The notes beneath the pieces were generated by a model, which saw nothing but the letters and a program-made list of their open reading frames with translations, did not search any database and was not told the DNA's origin. 10,839 nt of DNA, from NCBI GenBank assembly GCA_002361095.1, contig DERU01000243.1:15724-26562 (forward strand), read 5' to 3'. Positions 5,816 to 10,839 of the stretch are shown here, one piece after another (the first letter of the stretch is position 1; each line of letters begins with the position of its first letter). Origin of the DNA: Lachnospiraceae bacterium UBA3332 (lineage in GTDB: Bacteria; Bacillota; Clostridia; Lachnospirales; Lachnospiraceae). The position numbers and the translations under genes are program-made.

Positions 5816-7222
5816 TCAGATAATTGTTAAAATCCCTGCGGATTTGAGCAGCAGGATCACCAAAAGTATTGGCGCTATGTAGCGTACCATAACGACAAAT
5901 AATTTTTTCCTTCCAAATTTGCTTCCGGATTTCTCCACCTCTTCGACAATTGCCGCAGGTTTTATCACCCAGCCAATCAACACGCAAGTGGAGATAGCAA
6001 CCAAGGGCATCAACAAATTATTACTGATATAGTCCATAATATCCAAAATCTGGGCGACAGCACCGTTTGGCAAAGTAACCTCAAAGTACCATTTATTATA
6101 TCCAAGACAAACGATTATACCACCCACCAACGCGACAACCGTCTCTATCACAGAGGCTTTAAATCTGGATATATGAAATTTGTCCATCAAACTGGAAACC
6201 ACAGCCTCCATAACCGATACGGCACTGGTCAATGCAGCAAACAATACCATTGCAAAAAACAAACAGCCTATTAAATTACCCACTTTTCCCATTTGCGAAA
6301 ACACCTTGGGCAGCGAAACAAACATCAGGCTCGGCCCGGAAGCCGCCATTCCTTCCCGGCCCATAAAGGTATAGACCGCAGGAATAATCATGACGCCCGC
6401 CAAAAATGCCACCGCCGTATCAAATATTTCTATCTGATTAATAGATCTGACTAAGTCGGCATCATCTTTGACATAAGAGCCATAGGCCACCATAATCCCC
6501 ATGGCCACGCTGAGGCTGAAAAACAGCTGTCCCATGGCGTCCAATAACACCGTAAAAAACCCTTGTATGGTCATGCCTTTGAAACTGGGAATTACATAAA
6601 TCCAAAAACCCTCCATCCCCGTCCGGAGCGTCCCGGCGGCGTCCTGATGCCGGATTGTCATGGAGAACACGGCGATCCCGATTACCAAAAGCAGTAATAA
6701 GGGCATAATTACCCTGGAAAACCGCTCAATTCCATGATTCACACCCCGGAAAACAACAAATGCCACCATAAACAGGAAGACCGCCATAAATATGGGCGGA
6801 AACCCTTCCTGCGTAATAAAGCCGGTAAAATAGGTGTCCTTTGCCGCAGCGCTGCCGCCCCCGGTCAGATAAGCCAGAAAATATTTGACTACCCATCCGC
6901 CGATCACACAATAGTAAGGCATAATAATAACCGGAACCAGACAGGCCAATATGCCCAAAAATCCCCACTTTGGTTTCAACTTCGCGTAAGCCGTCAGGGG
7001 ACTCTGTTTCGTTTTTCTGCCGATAGCGACTTCCGTCGTCAGCAGCGCAAAACCAAAGGTAAGCGCCAAAATCAAATAGACCGCCAAAAAGACGCCGCCC
7101 CCGTCCTTTGCCGCCAAATAAGGGAAACGCCAAATATTTCCCAACCCTACTGCGCTTCCAGCCGCCGCCAGCACAAAGCCAACAGAACCCGAAAAGGAAT
7201 TTCTGCTTTTTTCTTTTCTCAT
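5816..7222 (-). CDS. Sodium-dependent amino-acid symporter, NSS family
   Basis: An inner-membrane Na+-coupled transporter with the LeuT fold, 468 residues. The frame is open 40 codons further upstream to 7342, but that extension is not family-like. The ATG at 7222, preceded by a weak AAGAG, gives the standard N-terminus. Residues 12-43 hold the hallmark GSVGFVLAAAGSAVGLGNIW, then RFPY and GGG, which form the unwound first helix with sodium and substrate contacts (GLGN ends at N29). The sixth helix is LFFSLSVAMGIMVAYGSYV (about 233-251). The second sodium site is matched by AALTSAV (about 329-335). Eleven membrane segments can be counted, the usual number for bacterial members such as MhsT. 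The likely substrate is a hydrophobic or aromatic amino acid, but this is not decidable here. It is a single-gene unit with its own promoter and terminator, unrelated to the sugar genes. Confidence 0.93.
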   Translation of the reverse strand: MRKEKSRNSFSGSVGFVLAAAGSAVGLGNIWRFPYLAAKDGGGVFLAVYLILALTFGFALLTTEVAIGRKTKQSPLTAYAKLKPKWGFLGILACLVPVIIMPYYCVIGGWVVKYFLAYLTGGGSAAAKDTYFTGFITQEGFPPIFMAVFLFMVAFVVFRGVNHGIERFSRVIMPLLLLLVIGIAVFSMTIRHQDAAGTLRTGMEGFWIYVIPSFKGMTIQGFFTVLLDAMGQLFFSLSVAMGIMVAYGSYVKDDADLVRSINQIEIFDTAVAFLAGVMIIPAVYTFMGREGMAASGPSLMFVSLPKVFSQMGKVGNLIGCLFFAMVLFAALTSAVSVMEAVVSSLMDKFHISRFKASVIETVVALVGGIIVCLGYNKWYFEVTLPNGAVAQILDIMDYISNNLLMPLVAISTCVLIGWVIKPAAIVEEVEKSGSKFGRKKLFVVMVRYIAPILLVILLLKSAGILTII

Positions 7223-7307
7223 TTTCTCTTTTCTGTGCCGTTTAAAAGAGTAGGTAAATTCCCTCTTTGCACATACTCTCCCTTCATAAGAAATTGTTCT
7301 GTTACCT

Positions 7308-7336
7308 ATAATACCATATATACGGCTCTCTATGAA
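7308..7336 (-). promoter_or_regulatory. Promoter of the symporter gene
   Basis: On the minus strand TTCATA (7336-7331) is followed after 17 bases by TATTAT (7313-7308), and TGG precedes the -10 to give an extended -10. Matches are 4 of 6 and 5 of 6. This implies a leader of about 80 bases before the ATG at 7222. Confidence 0.55.
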
Positions 7337-7360
7337 AGACATTTATGGCAATTGGGATGA

Positions 7361-7546
7361 AAATTTTTCAACTGGCTATGGGAAACGTGGCTTTTCACTT
7401 ATATGGAACAGTTTGAAAAGGGGAATATCAGTGATTTAGTGCGCTATCGTATTGAAACCGCAAAGAGTGTTACATCGACCTATGCGGCGGCTATGAAGAC
7501 TGGTGCAGGTGTAATTGGAACGAGTTTTGTTTTTATGAAGGGATAA
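7361..7546 (+). pseudogene. Probable gene remnant, 61-codon open frame
   Basis: A plus-strand frame opens just after a TGA (7358-7360) and ends at TAA (7544-7546). The first possible ATG (7403) would give 47 residues, MEQFEKGNISDLVRYRIETA and then KSVTSTYAAAMKTGAGVIGT and SFVFMKG. No ribosome site precedes it. The composition looks like genuine protein, with a charged helix followed by a small-residue hydrophobic tail. I therefore read it as the 3' end of a lost gene rather than an active one. I do not recognise the family. It lies back to back with the symporter promoter. Confidence 0.3.
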
Positions 7547-7763
7547 GCAGGGCTATAAAGGGTTGGAAAGGGTTATAAAATTTATGGTTAAAATTTCCGG
7601 CCATGCTGTCACCCGGCAAATAAATCCCGTACATACGAGGGGAAACCTGGAAGAATCAGGTTCCCGCCCCATACGTCATTTACGCAGCGTCCTATTCGTC
7701 CGCACCGTTTAGGAGCGCCGCTGTCCCGTCCGATGTAAGCGGACGGATTATACCGGCTTTCCG
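7547..7763. other. Non-coding stretch downstream of the GH32 gene, with two stem-loops
   Basis: No gene is supported here. AGGGYTATAAA occurs twice with a 20-base period (7549-7559 and 7569-7579). A hairpin at 7640-7665 pairs GGG-AA-CCTG with CAGG-TT-CCC, with one bulged A. A perfect 7-bp stem-loop at 7726-7746 pairs CCGTCCG with CGGACGG around 7 bases. Neither hairpin is followed by a T-tract on either strand, so they are not classical terminators. They may protect the 3' end of the GH32 transcript. Confidence 0.5.
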
Positions 7764-9257
7764 TCAGCCCAAATCATACTTGACCACATCCATACATACC
7801 GCGCCGTCCGCGAAAAAGGAAATCCCCTCCGCCTCCTGCTCCGTATAAAGGGTGGCCGTCAATACCTGCTCGCCGTCGTTTACGAACACTTCCACGCTAA
7901 ACCGGTCCAATATCATCCGCAGTTTGAGTTCCCCCCTTCTACAGCCCGGATCCCGCACCAGACACCGGCGCTGGTGGATAATCGCCCTTCTGGATCCGGA
8001 AAATTTCCTGTCCACCTTCAAAACGCCTTCCCGGGGACGGAAGCTTAAGGAAGTCTGGTAGGTCTCGTTTTGCGCGAAACGCACCGCAAACTTCTGATAA
8101 ATATCTTCCCCGTCTTTTGGCCTGAGCGTCAATTCCATGTCCGCCTTCCGGCCCTTTACCCCGTCGAGACGGATGGTATCGGTAAAAGAAACCCCTTTGT
8201 ATTCCACCTTATTGCACCGGAGCGCATCCAGTTCCCGGACAGGCCTCTGGTACAGTCTCCCGCTGCGGACCGAAAGTTCCCTCGGCAGGCTCATCTGCCC
8301 GAACCAATGCACATTCTGGGAACGGAAATCACAGGTATCCCAATTTTGCATCCAGCCGATCATGACCCTGCGCCCGTCCGGCGTCAGCACGGTCTGCGGC
8401 GCATAAAAATCAATTCCGTAATCAATAGACTGATCAGATTCTTCCGTAAATGTATCGGTCTGCCCGTCATATTCCCCGATCAGGCACAGCGTCCCGTTTC
8501 CGTTGTGGTATTCAAAACCCTGCGGAAGCATATCCTGCGGGCTGACGAGCAGCACCCCTTTGCCGTCCAGCACAAAAAAATCCGGGCATTCCCACATCTT
8601 TCCGAAACGGTTTTCGTTCGCGGCAAACACTTTTTGAAAACGCCACGCAAAACCGTCCGGACTCGTATAAAGAAGAATCTGACCGCTGCCGTCCGCAGGC
8701 CGGTTTCCCACCACACAGCGATAGGTCCCGTCCTCTTTTCTCCACATCTTCGGATCGCGGAAATCGCTGACGTTTGCCCCCGCCGGCAGATCCGCCGCAT
8801 CCAGCACAGGATTTTTCCCGTACTTTTCATAATCGGTTCCGTCTCCCACCGCAAGGCACTGTGCCTGTACCGGCCCGGACGAACCGTCCTGTTGGCGCAG
8901 TGTGAGTACGCCGGTATACATCAAAAGCTGCCGGCCGTCGGGAAGCGTGAGCGCGCTGCCGGAAAAACAGCCGTCCCTGTCATAGGCTTCGTCCGGCGCG
9001 AGGGCAGCCGGAAGATACTGCCAATGCAGCAAATCCTGGCTGACCGCGTGTCCCCAGTGCATCGGCCCCCAATGGGAATCATAGGGGTGGTATTGATAAA
9101 ACAGATGATACTTTCCGTCATGATACGAGAAACCGTTTGGATCATTCATCCACCCGGTTCTCGCGGACAAGTGAAAATCCGGCCTTTCCTGCGCCGTAAT
9201 CATTTTTTCGGAAGCTTCCTCATATTTACGCGCTTCCCGCAATGTCTGACTGCCCAT
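7764..9257 (-). CDS. GH32 beta-fructosidase (sucrose / sucrose-6-phosphate / fructo-oligosaccharide hydrolase)
   Basis: Hydrolyses terminal beta-fructosyl bonds, 497 residues. The frame opens at 9302, but the ATG at 9257 has GGAGG 6 bases upstream and removes a tail that would be encoded by a stem-loop. The five-bladed propeller carries all GH32 landmarks: WMNDPNG (nucleophile D39), the LFYQYHP segment, WGHAVS, CFSG, FRDP (D168, transition-state stabiliser) and MWECPD (acid/base E223). The C-terminal beta-sandwich ends with the typical DRFSVEVFVNDGE (about 451-463). There is no signal peptide, so it works in the cytoplasm, like ScrB/SacA enzymes. Whether it prefers phosphorylated sucrose or free oligosaccharides cannot be read. 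It lies 75 bases after the divergent GH32-like gene and is probably co-transcribed with it. Confidence 0.93.
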   Translation of the reverse strand: MGSQTLREARKYEEASEKMITAQERPDFHLSARTGWMNDPNGFSYHDGKYHLFYQYHPYDSHWGPMHWGHAVSQDLLHWQYLPAALAPDEAYDRDGCFSGSALTLPDGRQLLMYTGVLTLRQQDGSSGPVQAQCLAVGDGTDYEKYGKNPVLDAADLPAGANVSDFRDPKMWRKEDGTYRCVVGNRPADGSGQILLYTSPDGFAWRFQKVFAANENRFGKMWECPDFFVLDGKGVLLVSPQDMLPQGFEYHNGNGTLCLIGEYDGQTDTFTEESDQSIDYGIDFYAPQTVLTPDGRRVMIGWMQNWDTCDFRSQNVHWFGQMSLPRELSVRSGRLYQRPVRELDALRCNKVEYKGVSFTDTIRLDGVKGRKADMELTLRPKDGEDIYQKFAVRFAQNETYQTSLSFRPREGVLKVDRKFSGSRRAIIHQRRCLVRDPGCRRGELKLRMILDRFSVEVFVNDGEQVLTATLYTEQEAEGISFFADGAVCMDVVKYDLG

Positions 9258-9272
9258 AAAACCCTCCAAACT

Positions 9273-9300
9273 GTCGGCATTTCGGACACCGGATGCCGAC
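9273..9300 (-). promoter_or_regulatory. Strong stem-loop just upstream of the GH32 ribosome site
   Basis: An 8-bp perfect inverted repeat (GTCGGCAT and ATGCCGAC, spacer of 12) lies in the gap between the two GH32 genes. Inside it a further CGG/CCG stem can form around ACA. The minus-strand transcript would fold this hairpin 5 bases before the GGAGGG at 9267-9262. No T-tract follows, so it is not an intrinsic terminator. It may be an RNA-processing or stability element, or a protein-binding palindrome. Confidence 0.55.
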
Positions 9301-9332
9301 ACCCATATTTTATATTTTCCGAACCTGCGGCC

Positions 9333-10778
9333 TCACATCCGGCTTGCACGGCTGCCGGCCGGGGCTTTCATCGTAATATTTTTAAAAACGGCCCTTCCGA
9401 AAGAAAACAACCCCAGCCTGCGTTCCGCATAATCATACATCCGAAAGCCCAGCGCCGCTTCCTGATTCACATAGGCGACGCCGGCACTTCCCTCCAGCAG
9501 AATTTCCATGCAGTACCGGTTATCTTGGGCCGGCCGGACCGGCGTTTCCAATTCCACATCGTACGGGAAGGTTTTTCCCCCTTCCTCCGACATTCTGAGC
9601 CAGGAACGGAAAACCAGTCTCTTTCTGTCCGGCTCCACATACAGATAATACCCCTCCTGAAATGTCTCGTCCGCCTGCAGGATGAACCCTGCCTGTCTGG
9701 CGTCCCCAATTTCCATTTCCCCACGTATATAGCATTGCTTTGGCAATATCTGCATCAAAACCATCTGCTGTGCCGCGCCATAAAGCGCTGCGTACCTGTT
9801 TTCCCCCGTTTCCCATCCCTGTGTCAGACAGCGGATTTCGTTCTTTATGGGAAAATCAAAAATTTTTCGCTTTGCTTCCGGCATGGCCAATCCCAAATCC
9901 CCGTCCGGCTGCTGCAAAATACGGTGTATCACCATGCTGCCGCCCCAGTCCCAAGTCCTGTAATCCTGTCCCCGCAGGCGGTTGGGCCAGAAACCGTACG
10001 TATCCTCCTCCTTGGTAGGATTCCACCCGAACAGATAGCGCTCCCTGTCGTTTCCCGCCGACTTTGCGGCGTAAAACGCCCTGCCGTCCAACCTGTGATT
10101 GGCCGGAATCTGCCAGTTTTGCTCCCCCACCCGGCATTTTACATAATAGTTGCCGAACAAGTTCGTATAAGCGGAAAAAATCAGATAATACCAATCCCCC
10201 ATCCGGAATACATCCGGACATTCGCAGGCGCCGCCAAAACGCGCCGGATAATAGACCGGCGGCCGGTATTCCCAGCGGCGCAGATCTTTCGACACACACA
10301 GTCCCACGCAGCCCGTCTGGTTATGGGTATCCATCGCCCTGGCGGCAAGGAACATCCAGAACTCCCCCAGTTCTTTTCGGTAAACCACCCTCGGATCCCT
10401 CCAATCGGAAGGATGATACAAAATGCCGTCCGGTCCAAACGTATCTTCTTCCTGGTACTCCCAGCAATCCAAACTTCCGTCCCTGCTTACATAATGAGTG
10501 ACCAGCTGCTTCCCCTCCGGAAAAATGCAGGCAAACAAATGCCACTGTCCCTGCCAAAAAATCAGATCCCCGGTTCCCCCATGTACATGGATCGGCGTTT
10601 CCGGCCCCATGGAAACCAAATCTTTGCTCTCCATCCGGTGCCATCCGCCAACCGCGTCAGGGGCTTTCGGATTCTTCCAGTTTTTTAAATAGAACAATTG
10701 GTATGTTCCGTCTATATATTTCGGGATGACATCCCCTGTCCGCGCACCCGGCGCATGATAAAAAATCTGTCCTTCCAT
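9333..10778 (-). CDS. Divergent GH32-like glycosidase (COG1621-type)
   Basis: A cytoplasmic protein of 481 residues with a five-bladed propeller and C-terminal beta-sandwich of the GH32/GH68 type. The start at 10778 has GGAGGAG 7 bases upstream. The canonical WMNDPNG is absent. In its place GDVIPKYIDGTYQLFYLK puts D16 at almost the same distance from the DG-x-YxLFY strand, so D16 is the likely nucleophile. The other two acidic residues are clear: WRDP with D128 and CECPD with E186. DGRAFYAAKSAG (231-242), RYLFGWNPT and WDWGGSMVIH (276-285) are, from memory, hallmarks of a widespread GH32-like subgroup without firm biochemistry. Residues about 320-470 form the beta-sandwich. There is no signal peptide. 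It is the first gene of the pair with the canonical GH32 enzyme. A fructoside is the natural guess, but the altered active site leaves the substrate open. Confidence 0.85.
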   Translation of the reverse strand: MEGQIFYHAPGARTGDVIPKYIDGTYQLFYLKNWKNPKAPDAVGGWHRMESKDLVSMGPETPIHVHGGTGDLIFWQGQWHLFACIFPEGKQLVTHYVSRDGSLDCWEYQEEDTFGPDGILYHPSDWRDPRVVYRKELGEFWMFLAARAMDTHNQTGCVGLCVSKDLRRWEYRPPVYYPARFGGACECPDVFRMGDWYYLIFSAYTNLFGNYYVKCRVGEQNWQIPANHRLDGRAFYAAKSAGNDRERYLFGWNPTKEEDTYGFWPNRLRGQDYRTWDWGGSMVIHRILQQPDGDLGLAMPEAKRKIFDFPIKNEIRCLTQGWETGENRYAALYGAAQQMVLMQILPKQCYIRGEMEIGDARQAGFILQADETFQEGYYLYVEPDRKRLVFRSWLRMSEEGGKTFPYDVELETPVRPAQDNRYCMEILLEGSAGVAYVNQEAALGFRMYDYAERRLGLFSFGRAVFKNITMKAPAGSRASRM

Positions 10779-10802
10779 GTCGGTTCTCCTCCCGTCCCAG
10801 GG

Positions 10803-10839
10803 CGTATTTGAAAAATCAGTAACAGTTCAGACAGGTCTG
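10803..10839. repeat. Partial inverted-repeat element cut by the right edge
   Basis: The last 12 bases, CAGACAGGTCTG, pair CAGAC with GTCTG around two bases, and the window ends exactly at the end of the short palindrome. The preceding bases (CAGTAACAGTT) suggest a longer arm whose partner would lie outside. The word CGTATTTGAAAAAT at 10803-10816 recurs with one change at 4244-4257, so this may be part of a dispersed intergenic repeat. It lies upstream of the divergent GH32-like gene. Confidence 0.35.

Noticed and set aside
8070..10688. A very long plus-strand open frame (872 codons) opposite both GH32 genes
   Set aside because: It has no ribosome site and no recognisable domain, and is rich in R, P and H as expected from reading GC-rich genes backwards. 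Both minus-strand frames carry complete GH32 catalytic motifs.
1..10839. CRISPR array, tRNA or rRNA genes, insertion sequence or phage genes
   Set aside because: No regularly spaced repeats, tRNA-like cloverleaf, rRNA segments, transposase motifs or terminal repeats were seen on either strand.

Overview
The window looks like an accessory carbohydrate-uptake region from a gut-type Firmicute, most likely a Lachnospiraceae-like Clostridium relative. The basis is the purine-rich GGAGG ribosome sites before nearly every gene, the LplB/LplC/lipoprotein importer with no ATPase of its own, the intracellular GH32 enzymes and the moderate GC content. This placement is inference; no marker gene is present.

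Layout, left to right. (1) Positions 1-3985, minus strand: an apparent operon read right to left, with LplB-type permease, LplC-type permease, a large solute-binding lipoprotein and the N-terminus of a membrane-anchored regulator cut by the left edge. Its upstream region (about 3986-4110) carries phased direct and inverted repeats that look like an operator. (2) 4290-5261, plus strand: a divergently transcribed NodB-type polysaccharide deacetylase with a C-terminal chitobiase-like beta-domain. (3) 5378-5720, minus strand: a small module made of a 57-residue antitoxin-like protein overlapping the acidic 3' end of a frame that has lost its start, then the terminator of the next gene. (4) 5816-7222, minus strand: a sodium-coupled amino-acid symporter of the NSS family with its own promoter. 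(5) 7343-7763: no intact gene, but a start-poor remnant frame and two stem-loops. (6) 7764-10778, minus strand: a two-gene unit with a divergent GH32-like protein followed by a canonical intracellular GH32 beta-fructosidase, separated by a strong stem-loop. The right edge cuts an inverted-repeat element.

How they may work together: the importer would bring in an oligosaccharide using a housekeeping MsmX-type ATPase encoded elsewhere. The regulator and repeat operator would control it. The two GH32 proteins would cleave fructose-containing sugars in the cytoplasm. No sequence evidence ties the importer to the GH32 pair; about 3.8 kb and two unrelated genes lie between them. The region reads as a patchwork of small cassettes with gene remnants at the joints. 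I found no clearly new multi-gene system. The items most worth a second look are the small overlapping module at 5378-5654, the divergent GH32-like protein, and the repeat operator upstream of the importer.
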